19,649 nucleotides of DNA from an uncultured Dialister sp. (GCF_900538805.1 NZ_UPZP01000037.1:1-19649); one strand, 5' to 3'; positions 1-7,702 are shown, counted from the first letter of the stretch. Notes: a model not told the origin generated them from the letters alone. Numbers and translations: made by a program.

Positions 1-36
1 ATAAACCATTAAAGACTCATCGCTAAAGCTTTTTGG

Positions 37-61
37 AACCCCCGGTCTAACCGGGGGTTTT
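37..61 (+). terminator. Rho-independent terminator, plus strand
   Basis: Perfect stem CCCCCGG/CCGGGGG (39-45 with 51-57), extended by AA/TT, loop about 5 nt, then TTTTCT. The U-tract lies only on the plus-strand side. It therefore probably ends a plus-strand gene left of the window that converges on rplL. Confidence 0.7.
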
Positions 62-73
62 CTATAGACAATA

Positions 74-103
74 AAAATGGAACCCCCGAAAGGGTTCCAT
101 TTT
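74..103 (-). terminator. Terminator of the ribosomal protein operon
   Basis: Perfect 12-bp stem AAAATGGAACCC/GGGTTCCATTTT (74-85 with 92-103) with a 6-nt loop. Read on the minus strand it is followed by TTTTTATTG. It lies 26 bp after the rplL stop codon and should end transcription before any rpoB further left. It is nearly symmetric and may act in both directions. Confidence 0.85.
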
Positions 104-128
104 ATCGTGCTTTTTGAAAGAGCCGCAA

Positions 129-500
129 TTATTTCAGTTCTACAGTTGCGCCAGCGTCTTCCAGTTTCTTCTTCATTTCTTCAGCTTCAGCTTTAGCTAC
201 GCCGGTTTTAACTTCTTTCGGAGCGCCATCAACGAGAGCTTTAGCGTCTTTCAGGCCCAGGCCGGTGATTTCACGAACGGCTTTGATAACCTGAATCTTC
301 TTTTCGCCGATTTCCTTCAGGATTACGTCGAATTCGGTCTTTTCTTCAGCTGCTGCAGCTGCGCCAGCTGCCGGAGCTGCTGCTACTGCTACAGGAGCTG
401 CAGCGGATACGCCGAATTTGTCTTCAATTGCTTTTACCAGTTCAGAGAGTTCGAGAACGGACATATTGCTAATGGCTTCAAGGATTTCTTCGTTTGTCAT
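129..500 (-). CDS. rplL: 50S ribosomal protein L7/L12
   Basis: Stalk protein of the large ribosomal subunit, 123 aa. Dimers bind L10 and recruit translation GTPases. Visible parts are the N-terminal helical dimerisation segment (MTNEEILEAISNMSVLEL), an Ala/Pro-rich flexible hinge at about residues 35-53, and the conserved C-terminal domain (EKTEFDVIL, IKAVREITGLGLKDAK, LVDGAPKEVK, ending TVELK). An upstream in-frame ATG exists, but it overlaps the ribosome binding site itself. The start at 500 has GGAGG about 8 nt upstream and gives the usual family length. Last gene of the operon, 37 bp after rplJ. Identification is secure. Confidence 0.97.
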   Translation of the reverse strand: MTNEEILEAISNMSVLELSELVKAIEDKFGVSAAAPVAVAAAPAAGAAAAAEEKTEFDVILKEIGEKKIQVIKAVREITGLGLKDAKALVDGAPKEVKTGVAKAEAEEMKKKLEDAGATVELK

Positions 501-537
501 TTTTGTTTCCTCCATGGAATGATTTTACGCGTAAATC

Positions 538-1086
538 TTACGCAGATTCTTTCTGTTTACGCACAGCTTCGAGAGCATATGCGAGGTTCTGGATGTTGCC
601 GTTGAGGGCACGTGCCAGCCCGGAAATGGGAGCCAGCAGGGTGGCTGCGACCATACCGAGGAGCTGTTCTCTGCTTGGCAGATCTGCCAGTGCTTTGACA
701 GCGTCCTTGTCGATGACTTTGCCATCGAGTACGCCTGCTTTGACGGTGATTGCTTCGCTCTTGGTTTCTTTCAGGAATTCTTTCAGAGCTGCTGCCGGTG
801 CTACGGGATCGTCTTTGCAGGTTGCAATGCCGTTCGGGCCCTGGAGCAGATCGTCAAGGCCTTCCAGGCCAAGTTCGTCAGCTGCAATACGAGTCAGTGT
901 GTTTTTAATAACTTTGTATTCAACGCCGTGTGCCAGGAATTTACGACGCAGCAGTGTTGCGTCCTTTACTGTCAGTTTGTTGAATGTCAGGAGAACAACG
1001 CCCTGGGAGGAGAGTCTGTCTTTCATTTCTGCAACGACAGCTTCCTTTTCGGGACGGATCTTAACTTCGTACTTTTCTTCGCTCAT
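538..1086 (-). CDS. rplJ: 50S ribosomal protein L10
   Basis: Base of the ribosomal stalk, 182 aa. It binds 23S rRNA and carries the L7/L12 dimers on its C-terminal helix. Family features are visible: an N-terminal region with KEAVVAEMKDRLSSQGVVLLTFNKLTV, then LRRKFLAHGVEYKVIKNTL, a central domain with LLQGPNGIA, and a C-terminal helix. GAGGAGGTG precedes the ATG. The upstream spacer carries an L10-leader-like RNA, so autoregulation by the L10-L12 complex is expected. Followed by rplL. Confidence 0.97.
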   Translation of the reverse strand: MSEEKYEVKIRPEKEAVVAEMKDRLSSQGVVLLTFNKLTVKDATLLRRKFLAHGVEYKVIKNTLTRIAADELGLEGLDDLLQGPNGIATCKDDPVAPAAALKEFLKETKSEAITVKAGVLDGKVIDKDAVKALADLPSREQLLGMVAATLLAPISGLARALNGNIQNLAYALEAVRKQKESA

Positions 1087-1129
1087 GAGTACACCTCCTC
1101 TGCTATTGATTTTATATTTATCACGTTAG

Positions 1130-1240
1130 CTAAAACGACCCCGCAGAGCCTGCGAGGTCGTGTACTGGCGTTCCAGTACTCAGCCTCGGGAGGCGGGCTT
1201 TGGCCCTTTAAAAAGATTTACCGCCGGTCTTAAGCTAAGT
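1130..1240 (-). promoter_or_regulatory. Ribosomal protein L10 leader with attenuator hairpin
   Basis: The 167-nt rplA-rplJ spacer, read on the minus strand, folds into several hairpins: GGGC/GCCC, GCCTC/GAGGC, GTACTGG-AACG-CCAGTAC (1162-1179), and a perfect 11-bp stem (1135-1161) with an AGGCTCT-containing loop followed by TTTT. This matches the known L10 leader arrangement, in which the L10(L12) complex binds upstream helices and a downstream hairpin attenuates rplJL. I recognised it by the position and by the final hairpin; I did not search a covariance model. Confidence 0.75.
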
Positions 1241-1253
1241 GTAAATAGGCTTA

Positions 1254-1958
1254 TTAAGCTTTCGGTGCTGCTACCGCGGAGATATCCAGGTGGATACCAG
1301 GTCCCATGGTAGAGCTGATGGTGAGGCTCTTCATATACACACCTTTTACAGAAGCAGGACGTGCTTTTGCAATGGTGTTGTAGATAGCCAGAAGGTTCTG
1401 TTTCAGTTTGTCTTCGTCAAAGGATGCTTTGCCGATGATAACCTGTACATTGCCTGCTTTGTCGGTACGGTACTGAACCTTGCCGCCTTTGATTTCGTTG
1501 ACAGCCTTGGTAACATCCATGGTTACGGTGCCAACCTTCGGGTTTGGCATGAGGCCTTTCGGTCCGAGGATACGGCCCAGACGGCCAACTACAGCCATCA
1601 TGTCCGGGGTAGCCACTACGACGTCAAAGTCCATCCAGCCCTGCATAATCTTATCGGCCAGTTCTTTTCCGCCTACGTAGTCAGCGCCTGCTGCCTTTGC
1701 TTCGTCTTCCTTGTGGTCCTTTGCGAAAACCAGGACTTTCTTGGTTTTGCCGGTGCCTGCGGGGAGAACGGTAGCGCCGCGGAGCTGCTGATCAGCGTAT
1801 TTCGGGTTGATATTGAGATTGAAAGCAGCTTCGATGGTTTCATCGAATTTTGCGGATGCTGCTTCTTTGACCAGCTTTACAGCTTCGTCGAGGTCATAGA
1901 GCTTATGACTGTCAACGATGGCTGCAGCTGCCTTCTGTTTCTTTGTCAGTTTTGCCAT
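1254..1958 (-). CDS. rplA: 50S ribosomal protein L1
   Basis: 234 aa, the usual length. It forms the L1 stalk next to the E site and is a translational repressor of the L11-L1 transcript in many bacteria. Recognisable segments are the start MAKLTKKQK, FNLNINPKYADQQLRGATVLP, the domain II core GRLGRILGPKGLMPNPK, and the C-terminal PASVKGVYMKSLTISSTMGPG. GGAGG precedes the ATG. It lies 53 bp after rplK in the same operon. Confidence 0.97.
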   Translation of the reverse strand: MAKLTKKQKAAAAIVDSHKLYDLDEAVKLVKEAASAKFDETIEAAFNLNINPKYADQQLRGATVLPAGTGKTKKVLVFAKDHKEDEAKAAGADYVGGKELADKIMQGWMDFDVVVATPDMMAVVGRLGRILGPKGLMPNPKVGTVTMDVTKAVNEIKGGKVQYRTDKAGNVQVIIGKASFDEDKLKQNLLAIYNTIAKARPASVKGVYMKSLTISSTMGPGIHLDISAVAAPKA

Positions 1959-2011
1959 TGTTTCCTCCTATGTGGTCATTGGGGATTTACCCTGCCACGA
2001 ACGGGTCAGTC

Positions 2012-2437
2012 TTAGTCTACAACTTCGATGCCCATAGAACGGGCTGTGCCTTCAACGAGACGCATTGCTGCTTCTACGTCGTTAGCGTTCAGGTCAGGCA
2101 TCTTTGTTTCAGCGATTTCCTTGACCTGGGCTTTGGTGACTTTGCCAGCTTTTTTCTTGTTGGGTTCACCGGAAGCCTTTTCGATGCCTGCAGCCTTCTT
2201 CAGAAGAACAGCTGCCGGCGGAGTCTTACAAATGAATGTAAAGCTCCTATCTTCAAAAACGGTAATTTCTACAGGGATAATCAGGCCTGCCTGCTTTGCA
2301 GTGCGATCGTTGAAGTCTTTAACGAAGGCCATGATGTTAACGCCTGCCTGGCCGAGGGCCGGGCCTACTGGCGGTGCCGGGGTAGCTTTGCCTGCCGGAA
2401 CCTGCAGTTTTACGATTTTAGAAATCTTCTTTGCCAT
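2012..2437 (-). CDS. rplK: 50S ribosomal protein L11
   Basis: 141 aa, exactly the canonical length. It binds the GTPase-associated centre of 23S rRNA. The Pro-rich N-terminal domain (KLQVPAGKATPAPPVGPAL) and the C-terminal rRNA-binding domain (ETKMPDLNANDVEAAMR..GTARSMGIEV) are clear. The open frame runs 21 codons further upstream, but AGGAGG sits just before the ATG at 2437 and homologues start with MAKK. Follows nusG. Confidence 0.97.
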   Translation of the reverse strand: MAKKISKIVKLQVPAGKATPAPPVGPALGQAGVNIMAFVKDFNDRTAKQAGLIIPVEITVFEDRSFTFICKTPPAAVLLKKAAGIEKASGEPNKKKAGKVTKAQVKEIAETKMPDLNANDVEAAMRLVEGTARSMGIEVVD

Positions 2438-2464
2438 AATGTTACACCTCCTATCCGTATTGGG

Positions 2465-2535
2465 AATGTGGTAATTTCGGGCTGTAACGGGCCCTCCCAC
2501 AGTGAGACGAGCCTAGTTCAAGACAGTCTCACAAG
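2465..2535 (-). promoter_or_regulatory. Putative L1-binding leader of rplK-rplA
   Basis: The nusG-rplK spacer folds on the minus strand. GTGAGAC/GTCTCAC (2502-2508 with 2526-2532) forms one hairpin. A second has outer stem TGTGG/CCACA (2467-2471 with 2497-2501) enclosing GGGC/GCCC. Its place directly before rplK fits the known L1 autoregulatory site that mimics 23S rRNA. The identity of the ligand is inferred from position only. Confidence 0.5.
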
Positions 2536-2542
2536 AGTATAT

Positions 2543-3166
2543 TTAAGGAAGAGGTTCAAAAGAACCGACTTCCAGCTCTATCGTAGTAGTGGTACCGAAG
2601 TTGCTGATGTCAGCCTTGATTTTGGTTCTGTCATCGGAAACTTCAAGGACCACGGCGGTCCGATCTTCGAACACGCCCTTTGTTATGCGAATCCGGTCAC
2701 CCGGTTTTACATCGGTTTCATTCTTTGCTGCTTTGGTGCCGCCATGAATGATTTTTTCAGCTTCTTCATCGGAAAGCGGAATGGGCTTGGTGGTGGTTCC
2801 TACGAATCCGGTGACGCCCGGTGTATTTCTAACCACGTACCAGCTCCTGTCATTCACTTCCATCCTGATGAGAAGATAGCCGGGGAATACTTTACGGGAG
2901 ACAAGTTTTACCTTCCCGTCCTTTTCTTCTTCCTCTTCTTCCAGTGGGAGCAGAATTTCACGGATGGTATCGTCCATCCCCATGGAATGAACTTTCCTTG
3001 TCAGCGTATCTTTGACCTTATTTTCATATCCGGAATAGGTATGAATAACATACCAGCGGATATCTTTCTTGGCGCCCTCGGTGGGTTCGCCAATTTCGGT
3101 CGGAGCACTGACTTCAGCCTGATTTTCTGCTTTTACATTCTTGTTTTCAACTTCCATATCCGACAT
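2543..3166 (-). CDS. nusG: Transcription termination/antitermination factor NusG
   Basis: 207 aa. Binds RNA polymerase and links it to Rho or to the ribosome. After a charged, probably disordered N-terminal extension of about 35 residues comes the NGN domain, starting RWYVIHTYSGYENKVKDTL and containing KVFPGYLLIRMEVNDRSWYVVRNTPGVTGFVG. The KOW domain follows (PGDRIRITKGVFEDRTAVV). The extension makes it longer than the roughly 180-aa norm. GGAGAG precedes the ATG; an internal ATG at codon 4 is a less likely alternative. It lies 13 bp after secE, so the two are co-transcribed. Confidence 0.96.
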   Translation of the reverse strand: MSDMEVENKNVKAENQAEVSAPTEIGEPTEGAKKDIRWYVIHTYSGYENKVKDTLTRKVHSMGMDDTIREILLPLEEEEEEKDGKVKLVSRKVFPGYLLIRMEVNDRSWYVVRNTPGVTGFVGTTTKPIPLSDEEAEKIIHGGTKAAKNETDVKPGDRIRITKGVFEDRTAVVLEVSDDRTKIKADISNFGTTTTIELEVGSFEPLP

Positions 3167-3179
3167 AGTCTCTCTCCTT

Positions 3180-3419
3180 TCAGCCCACAGCGTGTACTAA
3201 TAATTTGGAGAGGCCACTGAATACGAAGTCTACTGCAACGATCAGGAATGAAACCAAAATCACGGACACAATGACGGCAATGGTATACTGGACCATCTGG
3301 CGCTTTTCAGGCCAGATGACCTTTTTCATTTCCATCTTGGTTTCCTTGAAAAACCTGGTCCATGAAGCATTAGCTTCCTGTGCTTTCGCTGCCTGTGTCT
3401 TACGCTTCGCCTTGGCCAT
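3180..3419 (-). CDS. secE: Preprotein translocase subunit SecE
   Basis: 79 aa with one C-terminal membrane segment (VQYTIAVIVSVILVSFLIVA), as in short Firmicute SecE proteins. Before it is the amphipathic SecE signature FFKETKMEMKKVIWPEKRQM. It stabilises the SecY channel. A GTG two codons earlier is possible, but the GGGG ribosome binding site is better spaced for the ATG at 3419. The rpmG-secE-nusG order supports the assignment. Confidence 0.95.
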   Translation of the reverse strand: MAKAKRKTQAAKAQEANASWTRFFKETKMEMKKVIWPEKRQMVQYTIAVIVSVILVSFLIVAVDFVFSGLSKLLVHAVG

Positions 3420-3448
3420 GCTCACACCCCAGTTTCAATCACTCAAAA

Positions 3449-3598
3449 TTATTTGGTTTCTTTATGCAGAGTGTGTTTGTGGCACCATTTGCAATACTTC
3501 ATCATTTCGATACGTTCGGTCGTATTCTTTTTATTCTTGTTTGTACGATAATTGCGGCGCTTGCATTCTGTGCATGCAAGAGTAATTCCTTCACGCAT
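3449..3598 (-). CDS. rpmG: 50S ribosomal protein L33
   Basis: 49 aa, full family length. It starts MREGITLACTECKRRNY and ends YCKWCHKHTLHKETK. Two CxxC pairs (Cys9/Cys12 and Cys36/Cys39) make it the zinc-binding type of L33. GAGGTG lies upstream of the ATG. It is the first gene of the operon; the stop codon is 29 bp before the secE start. The rpmG-secE-nusG order is typical of Firmicutes. Confidence 0.95.
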   Translation of the reverse strand: MREGITLACTECKRRNYRTNKNKKNTTERIEMMKYCKWCHKHTLHKETK

Positions 3599-3652
3599 TC
3601 TTTACACCTCACTCAATCTTTCTCGGCCCGCGGCCAATTAACATGCTTAACC

Positions 3653-3682
3653 AGTATATCATAAGCATAATGCACAAGTCAA
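3653..3682 (-). promoter_or_regulatory. Proximal promoter of the rpmG-rplL operon
   Basis: Minus strand: -35 TTGACT (3677-3682), 18-bp spacer, -10 TATACT (3653-3658), with an extended -10 TG one base upstream. About 50 nt of leader follows before rpmG. Confidence 0.75.
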
Positions 3683-3704
3683 CAGAAATTTGCAAACTTT
3701 GCAT

Positions 3705-3728
3705 TTAAAAAAGCCGGGCCATCCCAGC
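3705..3728 (-). terminator. Terminator-like hairpin between two promoters
   Basis: Minus strand GCTGGG-ATGG-CCCGGC (3713-3728) followed by TTTTTTAAA. It starts only a few bases after the expected start site of the distal promoter (3735-3763). A transcript from there would be about 25-30 nt unless it reads through. Confidence 0.55.
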
Positions 3729-3734
3729 AGGACT

Positions 3735-3763
3735 ATTGTAGCATAGTGGAAATTGTTTTGCAA
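3735..3763 (-). promoter_or_regulatory. Distal promoter upstream of rpmG
   Basis: Minus strand: -35 TTGCAA (3758-3763), 17-bp spacer, -10 TACAAT (3735-3740), with TG at the extended -10 position. Its product runs straight into the hairpin at 3705-3728. Confidence 0.6.
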
Positions 3764-3810
3764 ATGAAATTTTATATACATATTATAGGGGCCGCCAGGG
3801 GCGGCCCCGG

Positions 3811-3873
3811 GTTCAGAGGGTTCAGAAGGTTCAAAGGGTTCAGAGGGTTCAAAGGGTTCAGAGGGTTCAAAAG
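3811..3873 (+). repeat. GTTCARARG tandem array, 7 units
   Basis: Seven contiguous 9-mers: GTTCAGAGG, GTTCAGAAG, GTTCAAAGG, GTTCAGAGG, GTTCAAAGG, GTTCAGAGG, GTTCAAAAG. GTTCA is invariant and changes fall at the two purine positions. The same 9-mer recurs in arrays of 2-4 units at 4346-4372, 9789-9824, 13062-13088, 16152-16187, 18311-18328 and 18447-18482. Confidence 0.95.
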
Positions 3874-3893
3874 TGGGAGAAAGGTTCTTAAGA

Positions 3894-3952
3894 TTGACCG
3901 GCCTTCGGCCGGAGGGTTCTGAAGTTTGACAGCGGCTTCGCCGCTGAGGGTT
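3894..3952 (+). repeat. Two TTGAC-hairpin-GAGGGTT units
   Basis: Unit 1 (3894-3919) has stem CCGGCC-TTC-GGCCGG. Unit 2 (3926-3952) has stem AGCGGC-TTC-GCCGCT. Both sit between constant TTGAC and GAGGGTT flanks. Nine such units occur in the window with differing stems. Confidence 0.85.
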
Positions 3953-4024
3953 GTGGTATCGCCTACGGCGATGAGTTTATAGGCTGCCTGTCGGCAGCTA
4001 AAACCATAAAACCGGGCTTAGGCT

Positions 4025-4110
4025 CGGTCGGGCGATTCATAGGATAGTCCTTTTATGTGCAGGCTAAGGACCAACTTCGCCCGACTTGGAGACCCTCTGC
4101 AGGGTCTCCA
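4025..4110 (+). repeat. Structured element D, copy 1
   Basis: Outer stem GTCGGGCGA/TCGCCCGAC (ends at 4035 and 4085), inner stem GTCCTT/AAGGAC around a conserved ATGTGCAGGC core, then a separate hairpin GGAGACCCT-CTGC-AGGGTCTCC (4088-4109). Two other copies are at 13205-13290 and 16649-16712. Confidence 0.8.
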
Positions 4111-4114
4111 CATC

Positions 4115-4235
4115 GGAAATGCACCCCTTTTGGTGCTGCGCACCACTTCCACCTAAAGGTGAAACGACTCACTACATTTTGTGCGTCGCTGTGCTCCTAC
4201 AAAATGTGTTCGCTGTGCACCCCGGAGGGGGAAGT
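4115..4235 (+). repeat. Structured element E, copy 1 (121 bp)
   Basis: Starts GGAAATGCACCCC and ends GGAGGGGGAAGT. Contains GGTGC-TGC-GCACC (4132-4144), CACCTAAAGGTG, and ACATTTTGT/ACAAAATGT (4174-4182 with 4199-4207). A same-length copy lies in inverse orientation at 16437-16557. It differs almost only in the first stem. Confidence 0.85.
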
Positions 4236-4261
4236 CTGCTCTATGCTTACCCTCCCGCCGA

Positions 4262-4340
4262 ACGCGTCATTCTGAGCCGTAGGCGAAGAATCTCGGTACA
4301 TGGCGATAGTGAGACATTGGTCGATAAATACAAGTCGGTG
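4262..4340 (+). repeat. Repeat element F, copy 1
   Basis: CGTCATTCTGA then a variable segment (GCCGTAGGC) then GAAGAATCTCGGTACATG and, about 40 bp on, GATAAATACAAGTCGG. Other copies are at 9623-9702, 10113-10206 (inverse), 14366-14615 (inverse, interrupted) and 18684-18762. Confidence 0.85.
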
Positions 4341-4532
4341 GGGAGGTTCAGAGGGTTCAGAGGGTTCAGAGGGTGGTGATGTCGCCCTGGGGGCGATGAG
4401 TTTAGGCTGCCTTGGCGGCCTGCTCTGCTTTGAGTATCTTTTCGATTCTTACCCTCCCGCACCCCCGCGCCACTTCGTGGCCCTCTCCCCCTCAAGAGGG
4501 CGCAAGGGGGGCGGGGCTCCCTGCAGCCCCAT

Positions 4533-4565
4533 AAAAAAATCCACCCCTTTTCAGGATGGATTTTT
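4533..4565 (-). terminator. Terminator of the efflux operon
   Basis: Minus strand AAAAATCCA..TGGATTTTTTT with inner CC/GG pairs and a short loop, just beyond the RND stop codon. A-rich and T-rich arms on both sides make it potentially bidirectional. Confidence 0.75.
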
Positions 4566-4567
4566 AT

Positions 4568-7500
4568 TTATTTCTTTTCTCTTTTCTTCGCTTCTTTTTT
4601 GGCTTCTTTCTTTTCCCGCTTTTCTTCTCCCCGTTCTCCAAACTGTTCCACGATTTCCTCCGGTTCTTTGACATTGAACCAGAAGGAGTAGAGGGCCGGT
4701 ACGAAGAGGAGGCCCAGAGGGGTGGCCACGGAGAGGCCTCCGATGAAGGCCACGGACATGGGGCTCCAGAAGGGGTTGGGGATCAGGGGAATCATGCCCA
4801 GCACTTCGGCGAAGGAGGTGAGCATGATGGGACGGAAGCGGAGAACCGCCGATTCCACCACCGCATGGTAGGGGGTCATGCCATCTTCCAGGTGCTGGCG
4901 AATCTGGTCCAGGAGAATAATGCTGTTTCGCACCACCATGCCGCCGATGGCCAGCATGCCGATGATGGCTACGAAGCCCATGGCCTTCTGGGTGACCACC
5001 AGGGTGAGGATGCAGCCAATCATGCCCAGGGGGGCGGAGATGGCGGCAATGACCATGAGGCGAAGGTCTTTGAGCTCAAACATGAGGATCATGAGGATGA
5101 TGAAAATCATGATGGGCACGGTAGCCATAATCTGGCCCATGGACTTGTCGCTTCGCTCCAGGGTGCCGTCCTTTTCCAATGTATAGCCGTCGGGCAGGTT
5201 ATTCCTGAATTCCTTCAGCGTCTTATCGTAGAGGGCGTTGGCCACGGAGTCGGAGGTCACGTTTCCGGTGATGTCGCTCCGGATGGTTATGCAGGGTTCG
5301 ATATTCCTGCGCCAGATGGTGCTTGTTTCGTTCTGATAGGAAATATCGGCGAATTCACCAAGCGGCACGTAGCGTCCGTTTCCTGCGTACACAGGGAGGG
5401 AGGAAAGGCTTGCCAGACGGGCGGCGTTATCCCCTTCCAGACGGAAGGAAATGGGCACCAGCTGGTCGCCCTGGTAGGATTCAGCCACCTTGTAACCCGA
5501 AAGTTTCACGTACAGGTCCTGGGAAACGGCGTAGTTGTCGATGCCCAGTTCCCGCACCTTGTCCTGGTTGATTTTCAAATGAACCGTCGGGGTCTGCTGC
5601 GGCCAGTCCAGGGATGCATTGGTGACGTTGGGATGCTGTTTCACCAGAGCCAACGCTTCTTCTGCAAGAGCCGCCGTCTTACCGGCATCGGGGCCGCGAA
5701 GACGGAGCATGACCGGATATTCTGCCGGAGGTCCGGTCTGGATGAGTCGGGTGTGGACCTGGACTTCCGGATATTTTTCTGCCACAAAATCCTGTACTTC
5801 CTTCCGCAGGCTGTCCCGGGCGGTGGTGTCTTTGGCCACAATAATCATCTGGCCATGGTCATCTTCCGCTGCCTTGGGGTCGAAGAGAAGGATGAAACGG
5901 GGCGCCGTGTCGCCAATGTAAGTGGAGAAGGAGGACACCCGGTCGTCGCCGTAAAGGCTGTCCGCCACAGCACTCATGACCTTCTTCGTATCCTTGATGG
6001 AAGCGCCGGAGGGAAGGTTCACGTCCAGTATGATTTCAGGGCGGACAGAAGAGGGAAAGAACTCCTGGTTCACCAGGGGCAGAGTCAGGAGGGAGAACAC
6101 AAAGAGTCCTGCCACGCCGATAATGGCGGTCTTCCTGTAATGGATGAAAAGTTTCACCGCCTTGCGGAAGGCTCCATAGGCTTTGTCCTGAATCTTTACC
6201 TTAATGGGATTTGGCTTCCCCAGCTTGATGAACTGGTAGCCCAGAACCGGGCTCACGAAGATGGAAGCTATCCAAGAAAGAAGGAGGGTAGAACCGATAA
6301 CCCAGAAAAGGGAATTGGTATATTCCGTCACCTGGCCCTCCGCCAGCCCTACCGGGATGAAGCCGGCAGCAGTAATCAGGGTACCCGCCAGCATGGGGGC
6401 AGCGCAGGCCTTGTAGGCACCTTCCGCCGATTCCATACGGCTGAAGCCATGCTCCAGCTTCACCTGCATCATTTCAATGACGATGATGGCATCATCCACC
6501 AGAAGCCCCAGGGACACGATGAGGGAGCCCAGGGATACGATATGAAGGTCGATGCCCCTCCATTTCATGAAAAGGAAGGAGGCACACACCACCACCGGCA
6601 CACACATGGCCAGCACCATGCCGCTCCGAAGGCCCAGGGACAGGAAGCTCACCGCCATGACGATGATGAGGGCTTCCATGAGGGCTTCCGTAAATTCGGC
6701 GATGGAGTTATTCACTACCTTCGGCTGGTCAGCCACCAGACTGACCTCCATGCCCGCCGGAAGTTCTTCCCTCATCCGGTCCACAGCGGCCTCCAGGTTT
6801 TTGCCCAAGGTGAGGTTGTTTCCGCCGTCAGCCATGGCAATGGCGATGCCGATGGCCGGCTTGCCGTTGAAGTACATGAGGGAGGTTTCGGGATCCGTAT
6901 AGGTCTGGGTCACTTTAGCCACATCGCCCAGATGGAAACTGCGCTCTCCCACATGAAGAGGGATATTTTCCAGGGCCTTCGTGGTGCCCAGAAGGCCTTC
7001 CACCCGGATAGCCACATTTCTGGAGTCCGTGTGAATGGTGCCTGCAGGCATCATGGCGGACTGCTGCTGCAGCAGCTTGTAAATATCGGAAGGACTTAAG
7101 CCGAAGGAGGCCAGCTTGTTCTGGTCCATTTCCACATAAATCATCTGCTCCTGCACGCCCAAAAGCTTCACCTGCTGCACATCCGGCACCAGTACCAGAC
7201 GACGGCGGATATCCTCGGCATACTTACGCTTTTCCTCATAGCTGTAATCATCGCCGGTCAAAGCATAAATGGAGCCGTACACATCATCGAAGCGGTCGTT
7301 GATGACAGGGCCCACCACGCCGGCAGGCATGTCGCCCCACACATCGGTGATGGCATTTCTCACATCGTGCCAGCGCTGCTGCACCATGGACTTGGGCACC
7401 TCATCCTTCAGGTCCACATAGATGACAGTCTTCCCGTCGTGGGTGAAGGACTTGATGTAGTCCAGTCCCTTGGTGTCCTGGAGCTTCCTCTCCAGGGGGT

Positions 7501-7702
7501 AGGTGACCTGCTCCGTAATCTGCTCCGCCGTGGCGCCGGGCCAGGCGGCAGCAATCACCATTTCACGGATGGTGAAGTTCGGGTCCTCGCTCCGTCCCAG
7601 CCGGAAATAGGAAAAAATGCCACCGATGATGATGGAGATGATGAAGAAATAGACAATCTGCCTGTGGCGGATAGCCCATTCCGCCAGATTGATATTCTTC
7701 AT
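4568..7702 (-). CDS. RND efflux transporter permease (AcrB/HAE1-like)
   Basis: 1044 aa, full length for the family. An inner-membrane, proton-driven pump subunit that exports drugs or other compounds through an adaptor and an outer-membrane channel. The first membrane helix is at about residues 13-31 (QIVYFFIISIIIGGIFSYF), followed by the periplasmic porter region (WPGATAEQITEQVTYPLE). The TM4 motif GLLVDDAIIVIE places the proton-relay Asp pair at 403/404. The second half repeats the fold and keeps RFRPIMLTSFAEVLGMIPLI near the end. The C-terminal tail is unusually rich in Lys/Glu (KKEAKKEAKKREKK). Its ATG overlaps the adaptor stop as ATGA, implying coupled translation. Substrate not predictable; no TolC-like gene is in the window. 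Confidence 0.95.
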   Translation of the reverse strand: MKNINLAEWAIRHRQIVYFFIISIIIGGIFSYFRLGRSEDPNFTIREMVIAAAWPGATAEQITEQVTYPLERKLQDTKGLDYIKSFTHDGKTVIYVDLKDEVPKSMVQQRWHDVRNAITDVWGDMPAGVVGPVINDRFDDVYGSIYALTGDDYSYEEKRKYAEDIRRRLVLVPDVQQVKLLGVQEQMIYVEMDQNKLASFGLSPSDIYKLLQQQSAMMPAGTIHTDSRNVAIRVEGLLGTTKALENIPLHVGERSFHLGDVAKVTQTYTDPETSLMYFNGKPAIGIAIAMADGGNNLTLGKNLEAAVDRMREELPAGMEVSLVADQPKVVNNSIAEFTEALMEALIIVMAVSFLSLGLRSGMVLAMCVPVVVCASFLFMKWRGIDLHIVSLGSLIVSLGLLVDDAIIVIEMMQVKLEHGFSRMESAEGAYKACAAPMLAGTLITAAGFIPVGLAEGQVTEYTNSLFWVIGSTLLLSWIASIFVSPVLGYQFIKLGKPNPIKVKIQDKAYGAFRKAVKLFIHYRKTAIIGVAGLFVFSLLTLPLVNQEFFPSSVRPEIILDVNLPSGASIKDTKKVMSAVADSLYGDDRVSSFSTYIGDTAPRFILLFDPKAAEDDHGQMIIVAKDTTARDSLRKEVQDFVAEKYPEVQVHTRLIQTGPPAEYPVMLRLRGPDAGKTAALAEEALALVKQHPNVTNASLDWPQQTPTVHLKINQDKVRELGIDNYAVSQDLYVKLSGYKVAESYQGDQLVPISFRLEGDNAARLASLSSLPVYAGNGRYVPLGEFADISYQNETSTIWRRNIEPCITIRSDITGNVTSDSVANALYDKTLKEFRNNLPDGYTLEKDGTLERSDKSMGQIMATVPIMIFIILMILMFELKDLRLMVIAAISAPLGMIGCILTLVVTQKAMGFVAIIGMLAIGGMVVRNSIILLDQIRQHLEDGMTPYHAVVESAVLRFRPIMLTSFAEVLGMIPLIPNPFWSPMSVAFIGGLSVATPLGLLFVPALYSFWFNVKEPEEIVEQFGERGEEKREKKEAKKEAKKREKK

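Larger units (their letters stand above)
3788..4520. repeat. Mosaic intergenic repeat block 1
   Basis: About 730 bp with no credible gene. In order it holds: a GGGGCCGC/GCGGCCCC hairpin; a 9-mer array; two TTGAC-hairpin units; ATCGCC-TAC-GGCGAT (3958-3972) and GCTGCC/GGCAGC; D copy; E copy; F copy; a second 9-mer array; a GTCGCCC/GGGCGAT hairpin near 4381; and a C/G-rich hairpin stretch (4446-4520). Open frames here encode only repeat-derived low-complexity peptides. Confidence 0.85.

Noticed and set aside
1943..3220. 425-codon plus-strand open frame
   Set aside because: Antisense to rplK and nusG, Phe/Cys-rich with no family match.
3811..3873. Possible CRISPR array
   Set aside because: The 9-mers are directly contiguous with no unique spacers, and no cas gene is present.
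4300..4671. Short open frame encoding GSEGSEGSEG
   Set aside because: Translation of the 9-mer repeat; no start signals and not conserved as protein by any visible feature.
4556..7099. 847-codon plus-strand open frame rich in His, Glu and Gly
   Set aside because: It is antisense to the RND permease, has no family resemblance, and is explained by codon bias of the true gene.
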